Positions 16,573 to 29,260 of a DNA stretch of 64,000 nucleotides are shown piece after piece (within the stretch, counting starts at the first letter, position 1; the number at the start of each line of letters is the position of its first letter). This stretch comes from Arthrobacter sp. CDRTa11 (GTDB lineage: Bacteria > Actinomycetota > Actinomycetes > Actinomycetales > Micrococcaceae). The notes below the pieces were generated by a model. The model did not search any database and was not told where the DNA came from. It saw nothing but the letters and a program-made list of their open reading frames with translations. The translations under genes were made by a program, and so were the position numbers. The stretch spans positions 2,604,001 through 2,668,000 of the forward strand of contig NZ_CP044532.1 of assembly GCF_026427775.1 (NCBI RefSeq), given 5' to 3'.

Positions 16573-16614
16573 GCGGCCCGGACTCTGGTTGCGAGGGAAA
16601 TGAGTCCGGGCCGC
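16573..16614 (-). other. 13-bp intercistronic hairpin downstream of dmgO
   Basis: Arms 16573-16585 and 16602-16614 pair perfectly around a 16-base loop, starting 24 bases after the dmgO stop and before the cyclodeaminase gene. It may stabilise the dmgO mRNA or attenuate transcription into the distal genes. No T run follows. Confidence 0.55.
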
Positions 16615-16638
16615 GTGCCTGTGAATGGCCCGGCGCTG

Positions 16639-20101
<3,463 letters not shown>

Positions 20102-20130
20102 GTCTCCTCCTTTTAGGTATCTTCCCATTA

Positions 20131-20162
20131 GATATATTCGCAGTTCATGAACTGATATATTA
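20131..20162. promoter_or_regulatory. operator cluster between purU and gntR
   Basis: The divergent spacer holds AGATATATT (20130-20138), a perfect 14-base palindrome CAGTTCA-TGAACTG (20141-20154) and TGATATATTA (20153-20162). The last matches, in reverse complement, the TAATATATCA before glyA. The cluster is placed to control both purU and gntR. Confidence 0.6.
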
Positions 20163-20178
20163 GGGTTGTGAATCAGCG

Positions 20179-20184
20179 TATACT
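20179..20184 (+). promoter_or_regulatory. -10 element of gntR (second paralogue)
   Basis: TATACT matches five of six consensus bases. It implies a transcript start near 20191, which rules out translation from the upstream GTG at 20190 and supports GTG 20238. Confidence 0.5.
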
Positions 20185-20237
20185 GGTCAGTGGGCAAGGT
20201 CAATAGGCTGTTTGCCCGAACGGAAAGGGGCCCGGTT

Positions 20238-20915
20238 GTGGCAGTTGAAGTTTTGGCACCTGCAGATGAGGCTGTTAAGAAGTCGTTGGCGGAAGTGGCC
20301 TACGAGCGCATCCGTGACCGCCTGCTGATGCTGGACATCAAGCCGGGGGATCTCCTCAATGACGACCACCTCGCCAGGGACCTTGGCATGGGGCGTACTC
20401 CCGTCCGCGAAGCCTTGAAGCGGCTGGAGCTGGACCGGCTGGTTGTTTCGTATCCGCGCAGGGGAACTTTTGCCACCCGGGTGGAGGTCACTGATCTCGC
20501 TTTTATTTCCGAAATCCGGACCCAGCTTGAACCGCTTGCAGCATCCCGTGCTGCCCGGGTTGCCACAGAGCAGCAGCGCGAGCAGCTGCGCGCTGTATTG
20601 CGGGCGGTTGAGTCGTTCGATACGCATGCCGCCTCCGTCGTGGAAACCCTGCGGCTGGATGCACGTGTGCACCAGGGGATCTACGCTGCTGCGGCCAATC
20701 CCCACCTCGAAGACGTCCTGGTCCGCTATGACAACCTCGCCACCCGTATCTGGTGCATGGTGCTTGATCGCCTTCCTGACCTCGCCCGCCACGTGCATGA
20801 GCATGTGGATCTGCTCGGTGCAGTGATTGACGGGGACGAGGCGCGCGCCGCCGAGCTCGCGAGGATTCACGTCAGCGGCTTCGAGGATGCCGTCCGCAGG
20901 GCTCTCTTCACCTAG
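20238..20915 (+). CDS. GntR family regulator, FCD subfamily (second paralogue)
   Basis: The 225-residue product starts at GTG 20238, seven bases after AAAGGGG; the longer frame from 20190 would begin at the expected transcription start. It has the GntR helix-turn-helix LGMGRTPVREALKRLELDRLV with the wing YPRRGTFATRV, and an FCD effector domain with LRLDARVHQGIYAAAANPHLEDVL. It closely resembles the protein at 14296 over its whole length. It lies between the divergent purU-dmgO-folD operon and the downstream glyA-sox-sdaA operon, and is the best candidate for their shared regulator. Repression relieved by a pathway intermediate is the usual mode in this family. Confidence 0.92.
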   Translation: MAVEVLAPADEAVKKSLAEVAYERIRDRLLMLDIKPGDLLNDDHLARDLGMGRTPVREALKRLELDRLVVSYPRRGTFATRVEVTDLAFISEIRTQLEPLAASRAARVATEQQREQLRAVLRAVESFDTHAASVVETLRLDARVHQGIYAAAANPHLEDVLVRYDNLATRIWCMVLDRLPDLARHVHEHVDLLGAVIDGDEARAAELARIHVSGFEDAVRRALFT

Positions 20916-21001
20916 CCTGGGCCTCGCCCTTCCGGCTATTACCTTCAAGCGCGGCCCTCGGGCTGCGCTTTTGGCGTTTCCGGAATATCGCGCCGAATCT
21001 G

Positions 21002-21030
21002 TTGACACCCACATATCCGGATAGCATACT
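21002..21030 (+). promoter_or_regulatory. promoter of the glyA-soxBDAG-sdaA operon
   Basis: TTGACA at 21002-21007 and CATACT at 21025-21030 are separated by 17 bases. The -35 is perfect and the -10 matches five of six bases. A start near 21037 would place the next operator just downstream of it. Confidence 0.65.
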
Positions 21031-21042
21031 TGAGTCACGCAA

Positions 21043-21065
21043 CTAATATATCAACAGGATATTAG
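21043..21065. promoter_or_regulatory. operator downstream of the glyA promoter
   Basis: CTAATAT (21043-21049) and ATATTAG (21059-21065) form a perfect dyad, and TAATATATCA (21044-21053) is the reverse complement of the site at 20153-20162. Its position just after the inferred transcription start fits repression by a GntR protein. Confidence 0.6.
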
Positions 21066-21082
21066 GCAACAGCTAGGGAGAA

Positions 21083-22384
21083 ATGATGGTCGACGTTCTG
21101 ACCCGCACGCTTGCAGAGACGGATCCTGCTATCCACGCCGCTGTGGAGCAGGAACTGCTGCGCCAGCAGGGCACGCTGGAGATGATCGCCTCCGAAAACT
21201 TTGCGCCGACTGCCGTCATGGAGGCGCAGGGATCCGTACTGACCAACAAGTACGCCGAGGGGTACCCGGGCAAGCGCTATTACGGCGGCTGCGAACACGT
21301 TGACGTGGTGGAGCAGCTGGCCATCGACCGCCTCAAGTCCCTCTTCGGTTCCGAATTCGCCAACGTCCAGCCCCACTCCGGTGCGCAGGCCAACGCAGCG
21401 GCGATGTTCGCCCTGATCCAGCCCGGTGACACCATCCTGGGCCTGAACCTGGCTCACGGTGGCCATCTGACGCACGGCATGAAGATCAATTTCTCCGGCA
21501 AGCTCTACAAGGTGGTCCCGTATGGCGTCGATGAAGACTCCATGCAGATCGACATGTCGGAAGTGGAGCGCCTGGCGGTTGAGAACAAGCCGAAGCTGAT
21601 CGTCGCCGGCTGGTCCGCGTACTCCCGCCAGCTGGACTTCGCCGAATTCCGCCGCATCGCTGACCTGGTGGGCGCCTACCTGATGGTGGACATGGCCCAC
21701 TTCGCCGGCCTGGTGGCTGCAGGACTGCACCCCAACCCCGTGCCTCACGCCCACATCGTTACCAGCACCACCCACAAGACCCTTGGCGGCCCGCGCGGTG
21801 GAGTGATCCTGACCAACGACGCCGGCATCGCCAAGAAGGTCAACTCCGCAGTGTTCCCGGGACAGCAGGGCGGCCCGCTGGAGCACGTCATTGCCGCGAA
21901 GGCCGTGGCGTTCAAGCTCGCTGCTGAGCCGGAGTTCCGCGACCGCCAGGAACGCACCCTGGAAGGCGCCCGCATCATCGCAGAACGCATACTGGCTGCC
22001 GACGTTGCAGAGTCCGGTGTGACCGTGGTCAGCGGTGGTACCGACGTGCACCTGGTCCTGGTCGATCTGCGCAATTCGGAACTGGACGGCCAGCAGGGCG
22101 AAGACCGCCTGCACCGGATCGGGATCACCGTTAACCGGAACGCTGTGCCCTTCGACCCGCGTCCCCCGATGGTTTCCTCCGGTCTTCGTATCGGCACGCC
22201 GGCACTGGCCACGCGTGGGTTCGGGCAGGCCGAGTTCACCGAGGTCGCGGACATTATCGCCGCAGCCCTTAAGCACGATTTCAATGAAGAGACCGTGGCA
22301 GAACTTCGGCAGCGGGTTGAAATCCTGGCCGGAAAGTTCCCGCTCTACCCCAACCTTTCCTCTGACTCGAACGAGGTGGCATGA
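21083..22384 (+). CDS. glyA: serine hydroxymethyltransferase
   Basis: This PLP enzyme interconverts glycine plus methylene-THF with serine plus THF. The 433-residue product has the SHMT landmarks [21 protein letters not shown], the PLP-binding [11 protein letters not shown] and [14 protein letters not shown] with the Schiff-base Lys at about 232. Two adjacent ATG codons follow AGGGAG. It is first in the operon and overlaps soxB by four bases (ATGA). Here it would run in the serine direction, using glycine from sarcosine and the methyl-derived C1 unit. The genome should also have a housekeeping glyA. Confidence 0.95.
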   Translation: MMVDVLTRTLAETDPAIHAAVEQELLRQQGTLEMIASENFAPTAVMEAQGSVLTNKYAEGYPGKRYYGGCEHVDVVEQLAIDRLKSLFGSEFANVQPHSGAQANAAAMFALIQPGDTILGLNLAHGGHLTHGMKINFSGKLYKVVPYGVDEDSMQIDMSEVERLAVENKPKLIVAGWSAYSRQLDFAEFRRIADLVGAYLMVDMAHFAGLVAAGLHPNPVPHAHIVTSTTHKTLGGPRGGVILTNDAGIAKKVNSAVFPGQQGGPLEHVIAAKAVAFKLAAEPEFRDRQERTLEGARIIAERILAADVAESGVTVVSGGTDVHLVLVDLRNSELDGQQGEDRLHRIGITVNRNAVPFDPRPPMVSSGLRIGTPALATRGFGQAEFTEVADIIAAALKHDFNEETVAELRQRVEILAGKFPLYPNLSSDSNEVA

Positions 22385-23601
22385 TGGCCGATTTGCTTCC
22401 GGAGCACCCCGATTTCCTCTGGCGGAACCCCGAGCCCAAATCTTCCTACGATGCCGTGATCGTTGGCGGCGGCGGACACGGGCTGGCCACCGCCTACTTC
22501 CTGGCCAAGAACCACGGCATGACCAACATCGCTGTCCTCGAAAAGGGATGGCTGGCCGGCGGCAACATGGCCCGGAACACCACCATCATCCGTTCCAACT
22601 ACCTCTGGGACGAGAGCGCGGCCATCTACGAGCACGCCCTCAAACTCTGGGAAATCCTGCCGGAGGAACTCGAATACGACTTCCTGTTCAGCCAGCGCGG
22701 CGTCATGAACCTCGCCCACACCCTGGGTGACGTCCGTGAAAGCATGCGGCGGGTGGGCGCCAACAAGCTCAACGGCGTGGACGCCGAGTGGCTGGACCCG
22801 CAGCAGGTCAAGGAACTCTGCCCCATCCTGAACATCAGCGATAACATCCGCTACCCCGTCATGGGCGCCACTTACCAGCCCCGGGCAGGCATCGCCAAGC
22901 ACGACCACGTGGCCTGGGCCTTCGCCCGCAAGTGCGACGAACTGGGCGTAGACATCATCCAGAACTGCGAAGTCACCGGCTTCATCAAGGACGGCAACCG
23001 CGTCACCGGCGTCAAGACCAACCAAGGCACCATCAATACGGAAAAGGTGGGCCTGTGCGCCGCCGGGCACAGCTCGGTCCTGGCCGAGATGGCAGGCTTC
23101 CGGCTTCCTATCCAGTCCCACCCACTGCAGGCGCTGGTCTCCGAACTGCACGAACCGGTGCACCCCACCGTGGTGATGTCCAACCACGTGCACGTCTACG
23201 TTTCCCAGGCACACAAGGGCGAACTGGTGATGGGCGCCGGCGTGGACTCCTACAACGGCTACGGCCAGCGCGGGTCCTTCCATGTGATCGAGCACCAGAT
23301 GGCTGCCGCCGTCGAGCTTTTCCCGATCTTTGCCCGGGCGCATGTGCTCCGGACCTGGGGCGGCATCGTTGACACCACACTGGATGCTTCCCCGATCGTG
23401 GGAACCACTCCGGTGGACAACATGTTCGTGAACTGCGGCTGGGGCACCGGCGGCTTCAAGGGCACCCCTGCCGCGGGCCTCACCTTTGCCCACACCATCG
23501 CCACGGGAACGCCGCACCACCTGAACAAGCCGTTTGCGCTGGAGCGGTTCGAAACCGGCGCCCTGATCGATGAACACGGCGCAGCCGCCGTGGCCCACTA
23601 G
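22381..23601 (+). CDS. soxB: sarcosine oxidase subunit beta
   Basis: SoxB carries the catalytic FAD and the covalent FMN site of heterotetrameric sarcosine oxidase, which converts sarcosine to glycine, hydrogen peroxide and methylene-THF or formaldehyde. The 406-residue product shows FAD-binding [20 protein letters not shown] at residues about 24-43, the [14 protein letters not shown] segment typical of SoxB, and a closing [17 protein letters not shown] loop. Gene order soxB-soxD-soxA-soxG follows glyA as in Corynebacterium and Arthrobacter. The start overlaps the glyA stop, indicating coupling. Confidence 0.96.
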   Translation: MMADLLPEHPDFLWRNPEPKSSYDAVIVGGGGHGLATAYFLAKNHGMTNIAVLEKGWLAGGNMARNTTIIRSNYLWDESAAIYEHALKLWEILPEELEYDFLFSQRGVMNLAHTLGDVRESMRRVGANKLNGVDAEWLDPQQVKELCPILNISDNIRYPVMGATYQPRAGIAKHDHVAWAFARKCDELGVDIIQNCEVTGFIKDGNRVTGVKTNQGTINTEKVGLCAAGHSSVLAEMAGFRLPIQSHPLQALVSELHEPVHPTVVMSNHVHVYVSQAHKGELVMGAGVDSYNGYGQRGSFHVIEHQMAAAVELFPIFARAHVLRTWGGIVDTTLDASPIVGTTPVDNMFVNCGWGTGGFKGTPAAGLTFAHTIATGTPHHLNKPFALERFETGALIDEHGAAAVAH

Positions 23602-23615
23602 AAGAGAGTCCGGAC

Positions 23616-24044
23616 ATGCTCCTCATTTCATGCCCCAACTGCGGCTCCCGCGACGAGACCGAGTTCCACTACGGCGGCCAGGCCCACGTGGCCTACCCGG
23701 AAAACCCGAACGAACTGAACGACCGCGAATGGGCCGAGTTCCTGTTCTACCGGGACAACACCAAGGGCGCCTTCGCCGAACGCTGGCTCCACAGCACCGG
23801 CTGCCGCCAGTGGTTCAACATGCTCCGCGACACGGTCACCTACGAAATCCAGGCGGTCTATCCAATGGGCACGCCCCGTCCGGACAAAGCCGCCCCGGCC
23901 CCGGCAGCCAGCGAATCCGGTACCGCCAGTACGGCCCCGGACAGCACCACCACAGGTAGTGCCGGGCCGAGCATCGCTGCAACCAGCATTGCCACAAGCA
24001 CAGCACCCCCCAGCACCACCGCCCCGGAAGGAGCAACCAAGTGA
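23616..24044 (+). CDS. soxD: sarcosine oxidase subunit delta with a low-complexity tail
   Basis: SoxD is the small zinc subunit of heterotetrameric sarcosine oxidase. Zinc ligands are visible as [16 protein letters not shown] (two Cys and one His) and the later Cys in HSTGCRQWF. The conserved fold ends near residue 90, about the usual family length, but this protein continues for roughly 50 residues of Ala/Ser/Thr/Pro repeats with no predicted structure, reaching 142 residues. The tail's coding sequence also contains the GGAAGGAG ribosome binding site for soxA, whose GTG overlaps the soxD stop as GTGA. Confidence 0.93.
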   Translation: MLLISCPNCGSRDETEFHYGGQAHVAYPENPNELNDREWAEFLFYRDNTKGAFAERWLHSTGCRQWFNMLRDTVTYEIQAVYPMGTPRPDKAAPAPAASESGTASTAPDSTTTGSAGPSIAATSIATSTAPPSTTAPEGATK

Positions 24045-26983
24045 CTTCCCAGAACGCCCGCCTCGCCGCCGGCGGACGCATTGACCGCACCATCTCCTGG
24101 CGTTTCACCGTGGACGGCGAAGAATTCACCGGCCACCCCGGTGACACGCTGGCTTCGGCCCTGCTCGCCAACGGCCGGATCGCCGTCGGCAACTCGCTCT
24201 ACGAAGACCGGCCCCGCGGCATCATGTCCGCGGGTGTGGAGGAATCCAACGCTCTGGTCAAGGTGGCTCCCCGGTTCCCCGGCCACGTCGCTGAGTCCAT
24301 GCTCCCCGCCACCGCTGTCACCCTGGTGGACGGCCTCAAGGCGGAACTCCTCAACGGCCTTGGCAAGCTGGATCCGGAAGAGGACCGGGCCGAGTACGAC
24401 AAGAAGTACGTCCACACCGACGTCCTGGTGATCGGCGGCGGGCCTGCCGGCCTGGCCGCTGCCCGTGAAGCTGTCCGCACCGGCGCCCGCGTGATGCTGC
24501 TCGACGACCAGCCCGAACTGGGCGGCTCCCTGCTGTCCGGTTCCACCGCAGCCGGACTGGCCGAGACCATTGAAGGCAAGCCCGCGCTCGAATGGGTGGC
24601 AGACGTCGAAGCCGAGCTCGTCTCCGGCGCCGAATCCACCGTCCTGAACCGCACCACCGCCTTCGGCGCCTACGACGCCAACTATGTGATCGCCGTCCAG
24701 AACCGCACCGACCACCTGTCCACACCGGCCGCCTCCGGTGTGTCCCGGCAGAGGATCTGGCACATCCGCGCCAGCCAGGTGGTGCTGGCCCCCGGCGCCC
24801 ACGAGCGCCCGCTGGTGTTCGAGAACAATGACCGCCCCGGCATCATGCTCGCCTCGGCCGTCCGCAGCTACCTCAACCGCTACGCGATAGCAGTCGGGCA
24901 GCGCGTGGTCATCAGCACCACCAACGACAGCGCCTACGCCCTGGCCGCTGACCTGCGCGCCGCCGGCGTCAGGATCGCCGCCGTCGTGGACGCCCGCACC
25001 CAGCTGACAGCGGTGGCTGCTGCCGCCGTCGAAGCCGGCACGCGCGTGCTGATTGGCAGCGCGGTGGCCAACACGTCCGCTTCTGCCGATGGCCGGCTGG
25101 ACGGCGTTACCGTTCGAAGCATCAACGACGACGGCGAACTCACCTCCGGTGTCGAAGAGATCGACTGCGACCTGCTGGCCGTGTCCGGCGGCTGGAGCCC
25201 GCTGGTGCACCTCCACTCCCAGCGGCAGGGCAAGCTGCGCTGGGACGATGACCTGGCAGCTTTCGTGCCCAGCACCGTCGTCCCGAACCAGCAGACCATC
25301 GGCTCCGGCCGCGGCAGCTTCGAACTCGCCGACTGCCTCACCGAGGGCATCTCGGGCGGTGCGATGGCCGCCATTGCCGCCGGCTTCGAATCTACCGTCG
25401 AGCCTTCTCCGATCGCCGAGCCGAAGGCCTCAGCCCCCACCCGCCAGCTGTGGCTGGTTCCGGGGGAGAACGGCACTCCGGATGACTGGCACCACCACTT
25501 CGTGGACTTCCAGCGGGACCAGAGCGTCGCAGACGTCCTGCGCTCCACCGGCGCCGGCATGCGGTCCGTGGAGCACATCAAGCGCTACACCTCCATCAGC
25601 ACGGCAAATGACCAGGGCAAGACCTCCGGCGTCAACGCGATCGGCGTTATTGCCGCGGCACTGCGCCAGGCAGGCGAAGCCTCGCGGGGCATCGGCGACA
25701 TCGGCACCACCACGTACCGGGCACCGTTTACCCCCGTGGCGTTCGCGGCCCTCGCAGGACGCCAGCGCGGCGAACTGTTCGACCCCGCCCGCGTCACCTC
25801 CATCCACCCGTGGCACGTAGACAAGGGCGCCCTGTTCGAGGACGTCGGACAGTGGAAGCGTCCCTGGTACTACCCGCAGGGCGGCGAGGACATGGATGAG
25901 GCTGTGCTGCGTGAATGCGCCGCCGTCCGCGAATCCGTTGGCTTTATGGACGCCACCACGCTCGGCAAGATCGAAATCCGTGGCAAGGATGCAGGCGAGT
26001 TCCTCAACCGGATCTACACCAACGCCTTCAAGAAGCTCGCGCCCGGTTCCGCACGCTACGGCGTGATGTGCCAGGCAGACGGCATGATCTTCGACGACGG
26101 CGTGACCCTGCGCCTGGACGAGGACCGCTTCTTTATGACCACCACCACCGGCGGCGCCGCCAAGGTGCTGGACTGGCTGGAGGAATGGCTGCAGACCGAG
26201 TGGCCGGAACTGGACGTGCACTGCACCTCGGTGACCGAACAGTGGAGCACCATTGCCGTCGTCGGACCCAAGTCCCGCGCGGTCCTGGCGAAGGTGGCAC
26301 CGGAGCTCGCCGCCAACGGTGGACTGGAAGCAGAAGCCTTCCCGTTCATGACCTTCCGCGAAACCACGCTGGCCTCCGGCGTCAGCGCCCGGGTCTGCCG
26401 GATCTCGTTCTCCGGTGAGCTGGCCTACGAGATCAACGTACCGGCCTGGTACGGGCTGAACACCTGGGAAGCCGTGGCCGCGGCGGGCGCCGAGTTCAAC
26501 ATCACCCCCTACGGCACCGAGACCATGCACGTGCTCCGCGCCGAAAAGGGCTACCCGATCGTTGGCCAGGACACGGACGGCACCGTCACCCCGCAGGATG
26601 CCGGGATGGAATGGATCGTCTCCAAAGCCAAGGACTTTATCGGCAAGCGCTCCTACGCCCGTGCCGACGCCCGGCGCGAGGACCGCAAGCACCTGGTCAG
26701 CGTGCTGCCCGTTGACGGCACCATCCGGTTGCCGGAAGGCACCCAGCTGGTGGAAAAGGGCATCCCGGTGACGCAGGCCTACGGCCCCGTGCCCATGCAG
26801 GGATTTGTCACCTCCAGCTACCAGAGCGCGGCCCTGGGCAGGTCCTTCGCCCTGGCACTGGTCAAGAACGGCCGCAACCGGATCGGCGAGACGCTGGTGG
26901 CCGCCGCCGGCAACCAGCTCGTTGACGTTGTTGTCGCAGAAACCGTACTTTTTGACCCTGAAGGGACCCGTAAAGATGGCTGA
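24041..26983 (+). CDS. soxA: sarcosine oxidase subunit alpha
   Basis: The 980-residue alpha subunit binds NAD and tetrahydrofolate. The N-terminal 100 residues are a 2Fe-2S-ferredoxin-like fold without the cluster cysteines ([24 protein letters not shown], abbreviated as [14 protein letters not shown]). Next comes a Rossmann domain with [18 protein letters not shown], then a pyridine nucleotide-disulfide region, and from about residue 600 a GcvT-like folate domain with [19 protein letters not shown] and [15 protein letters not shown]. It starts at GTG 24041 behind GGAAGGAG. Its length is typical of the family. It overlaps soxG by eight bases. Confidence 0.96.
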   Translation: MTSQNARLAAGGRIDRTISWRFTVDGEEFTGHPGDTLASALLANGRIAVGNSLYEDRPRGIMSAGVEESNALVKVAPRFPGHVAESMLPATAVTLVDGLKAELLNGLGKLDPEEDRAEYDKKYVHTDVLVIGGGPAGLAAAREAVRTGARVMLLDDQPELGGSLLSGSTAAGLAETIEGKPALEWVADVEAELVSGAESTVLNRTTAFGAYDANYVIAVQNRTDHLSTPAASGVSRQRIWHIRASQVVLAPGAHERPLVFENNDRPGIMLASAVRSYLNRYAIAVGQRVVISTTNDSAYALAADLRAAGVRIAAVVDARTQLTAVAAAAVEAGTRVLIGSAVANTSASADGRLDGVTVRSINDDGELTSGVEEIDCDLLAVSGGWSPLVHLHSQRQGKLRWDDDLAAFVPSTVVPNQQTIGSGRGSFELADCLTEGISGGAMAAIAAGFESTVEPSPIAEPKASAPTRQLWLVPGENGTPDDWHHHFVDFQRDQSVADVLRSTGAGMRSVEHIKRYTSISTANDQGKTSGVNAIGVIAAALRQAGEASRGIGDIGTTTYRAPFTPVAFAALAGRQRGELFDPARVTSIHPWHVDKGALFEDVGQWKRPWYYPQGGEDMDEAVLRECAAVRESVGFMDATTLGKIEIRGKDAGEFLNRIYTNAFKKLAPGSARYGVMCQADGMIFDDGVTLRLDEDRFFMTTTTGGAAKVLDWLEEWLQTEWPELDVHCTSVTEQWSTIAVVGPKSRAVLAKVAPELAANGGLEAEAFPFMTFRETTLASGVSARVCRISFSGELAYEINVPAWYGLNTWEAVAAAGAEFNITPYGTETMHVLRAEKGYPIVGQDTDGTVTPQDAGMEWIVSKAKDFIGKRSYARADARREDRKHLVSVLPVDGTIRLPEGTQLVEKGIPVTQAYGPVPMQGFVTSSYQSAALGRSFALALVKNGRNRIGETLVAAAGNQLVDVVVAETVLFDPEGTRKDG

Positions 26984-27614
26984 AACAGCAGCACCCAAAA
27001 CCTCGCACGAGACGAACCTGGCCCTGCGAACCAGCCCGGCCGCAGTGCTTCGGACAGCCTTTGAAACCGGCTCCGTCCTCGGCATTGTGGAACTGAGCGA
27101 AATCACCTTCCTGACCATGGTGGGCCTCCGGGCTAGCCGGGACAGCGAGGCCGGGCAGCGGATCGCGTCAGTCACCGGCGGCTTGCCCGAAACATGCGGG
27201 GCCGTGAGCGGAACCGGCGACACCTCCGTGCTCTGGCTCGGACCCGAGGAATTCCTGGTGGTGGCACCAGTGGACGCCCACGAGTCGCTCGGCGGTGACC
27301 TCATCCAGGCACTGAAGGAAGCCCTCGGCGACGGCGAAGGCCAGGTGCTGGACCTGTCCGCCAACCGCACCACCTTCGAACTCACCGGCCCGCGGGCCCG
27401 GGCAGTCTTGGAAAAGGGCTGCGCCCTGGACCTGCACCCCCGCGGGTTCAAGGCCGGCACGGCGCTGTCCACGGAGATCGGCAACATCCCCGCGATCCTG
27501 TGGAAGACAGGCGACGAGAGCTACCGGATCTTCCCCCGTGCCTCGTTCGCCGAGTTCCTGGGCCGCTGGCTCCTCGACGGCATGCGGGAGTACGCGTCCC
27601 CTGAGGTTCCCTAA
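26976..27614 (+). CDS. soxG: sarcosine oxidase subunit gamma
   Basis: SoxG completes the alpha-beta-gamma-delta tetramer and has a GcvT/aminomethyltransferase-like fold. The ATG at 26976 lies inside the end of soxA with GAAGGGAC upstream. The 212-residue product shows [32 protein letters not shown], and the conserved [11 protein letters not shown]. The frame is open upstream to 26805 but that part overlaps soxA. The stop shares one base with the start of sdaA (TAATG). Confidence 0.94.
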   Translation: MAETAAPKTSHETNLALRTSPAAVLRTAFETGSVLGIVELSEITFLTMVGLRASRDSEAGQRIASVTGGLPETCGAVSGTGDTSVLWLGPEEFLVVAPVDAHESLGGDLIQALKEALGDGEGQVLDLSANRTTFELTGPRARAVLEKGCALDLHPRGFKAGTALSTEIGNIPAILWKTGDESYRIFPRASFAEFLGRWLLDGMREYASPEVP

Positions 27615-28987
27615 TGGCGCTCAGCGTCCTTGACCTGTTTTCCGTTGGCATCGGGCCGTCGTCCTCACATACGGTCGGCCCGATGCGGGCAGCGAAGCTG
27701 TTCGCCGACGGGCTCAAAGACGACGGACACCTGAGCTCCACCAAACGCGTGCAGGCCGAACTGTACGGCTCCCTCGGGGCCACCGGGCGGGGCCACGGCT
27801 CGGACAAGGCCGTGGTCCTGGGCTTCAAGGGGCTGGATCCGGAAACCGTGGACACCTCCACGGCTGATGACCAGGTGGCCGCCGCCGCCCTCGACGCTGA
27901 GTTGTGGGTGGGCGGGGACCACCGGGTGGACTTCAACTGGGACGAGGATGTGGTGCTGCACCGGCGCAAGTCCCTCCCGGCCCACCCCAACGGCATGACG
28001 TTCCGCGCCCTGGACCATTCAGGAGCCGTGCTCAGCGAGCGAAGCTTCTATTCGATTGGGGGCGGCTTCGTCGTTGACGGGGACGCCGACGCCGGGGACC
28101 GGGTAGTGGCCGACACCACCGTCCTGCCCTATCCGTTCACCACGGCGGACCAGCTTCTGGAGATTTGCAGCCGCGAAGGCATGTCCATCTCCGATGTAAT
28201 GCTCGCCAACGAACTCACCTGGCGCAGCGAAGCGGAACTCCGTGAGAAGCTGCTGGCTCTCTGGGCCGTGATGCGCCAATGCGTGGACAACGGCTGCGCC
28301 GCGGAAGGAATCCTTCCGGGCGGACTGAACGTCAGGCGGCGGGCGCCGTCGTTATTCAAAACCCTGACAGCGGACACTGGGGTGACCGACCCGCTCCGTG
28401 CGATGGAATGGGTGAATCTGTTCGCCCTGGCGGTCAACGAGGAGAACGCGGCCGGCGGCCGGATTGTGACCGCACCGACGAACGGCGCGGCAGGCATCGT
28501 CCCGGCGGTGCTGCACTACTACGAGAAGTTCGTTCCCGGCGCCAACGACGACGGTGTGGTCCGCTTCCTGCTGGCCGCGGCCGCCGTCGGAATCCTGTTC
28601 AAAATCAATGCCTCCATCTCCGGCGCCGAAGTGGGCTGCCAGGGTGAGGTGGGTTCTGCCTGCTCCATGGCAGCAGCCGGCCTTTGTGAGGTCCTCGGCG
28701 GATCGCCTGCACAGGTGGAAAACGCCGCCGAAGTGGGGATCGAACACAACCTTGGCCTGACCTGCGACCCCGTGGGCGGTCTGGTGCAGATCCCCTGCAT
28801 CGAACGGAACGCGATCGCCAGTGTCAAAGCCATCAACGCCGCGCGCCTTGCCCTGCACGGCGACGGCAGCCACAAAGTGTCCCTGGATAAGGCCATCAAG
28901 ACCATGAGGGAAACCGGCGCGGACATGAAGGACAAATACAAGGAAACCTCACGGGGTGGCCTCGCGGTGAACGTGATCGAATGCTGA
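27614..28987 (+). CDS. sdaA: L-serine ammonia-lyase, iron-sulfur-dependent
   Basis: SdaA deaminates L-serine to pyruvate and ammonia. The 457-residue product is the single-chain form, with the beta domain [22 protein letters not shown] at the N-terminus and the alpha domain carrying 4Fe-4S cysteines in [12 protein letters not shown] and [16 protein letters not shown]. As the last gene of the glyA-sox operon it drains serine into central metabolism, so sarcosine carbon ends as pyruvate. Start and upstream stop share a base, so coupling is likely. Confidence 0.95.
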   Translation: MALSVLDLFSVGIGPSSSHTVGPMRAAKLFADGLKDDGHLSSTKRVQAELYGSLGATGRGHGSDKAVVLGFKGLDPETVDTSTADDQVAAAALDAELWVGGDHRVDFNWDEDVVLHRRKSLPAHPNGMTFRALDHSGAVLSERSFYSIGGGFVVDGDADAGDRVVADTTVLPYPFTTADQLLEICSREGMSISDVMLANELTWRSEAELREKLLALWAVMRQCVDNGCAAEGILPGGLNVRRRAPSLFKTLTADTGVTDPLRAMEWVNLFALAVNEENAAGGRIVTAPTNGAAGIVPAVLHYYEKFVPGANDDGVVRFLLAAAAVGILFKINASISGAEVGCQGEVGSACSMAAAGLCEVLGGSPAQVENAAEVGIEHNLGLTCDPVGGLVQIPCIERNAIASVKAINAARLALHGDGSHKVSLDKAIKTMRETGADMKDKYKETSRGGLAVNVIEC

Positions 28988-29038
28988 CCTGCCCGGAGCC
29001 GCACCGCCCCGCCGAACGCGGCAGGTGACGGTAATCCG

Positions 29039-29260
29039 ATGGCAGGGTCCGCAATCAAGACTGAAGAGGGCCGCGGCCTCCGCAATGACTGGCGTATGCT
29101 CGCCGGGCGCACCGTGGAGGTTTGGCTGCTGGGGGAGCACATCCTGACCGGGAGGGTGGAGCAAGCGGCTGAGGATGATGCGATTCTTTGGATCGCGGCG
29201 GAAGGCAGCCGGACCCGAAAGCTGTTTGACAAGCGAAGCGGCTACCAGGTGTGGGCCTAA
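29039..29260 (+). CDS. small hypothetical protein (73 aa)
   Basis: The ATG follows GGTGACGG. The product contains RMLAGRTVEVWLLGEHILTG and RVEQAAEDDAILWIAAEG, a compact beta-rich pattern that I recall as a recurring unassigned small protein of Arthrobacter-type genomes, usually RRLxGxxVxV followed by SSxLWIAA. No function is known to me. It lies 51 bases after sdaA and overlaps the convergent debranching-enzyme stop by four bases. Confidence 0.6.
   Translation: MAGSAIKTEEGRGLRNDWRMLAGRTVEVWLLGEHILTGRVEQAAEDDAILWIAAEGSRTRKLFDKRSGYQVWA

Noticed and set aside
25430..27487. Minus-strand frame of 685 codons antisense to soxA/soxG
   Set aside because: Same reasoning: soxA and soxG have clear motifs and coupled starts on the plus strand.
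28987..29026. ACCTGCC/GGCAGGT stem after sdaA as terminator
   Set aside because: Arms are only seven bases with a 26-base loop, and the right arm overlaps the ribosome binding region of the next small gene.
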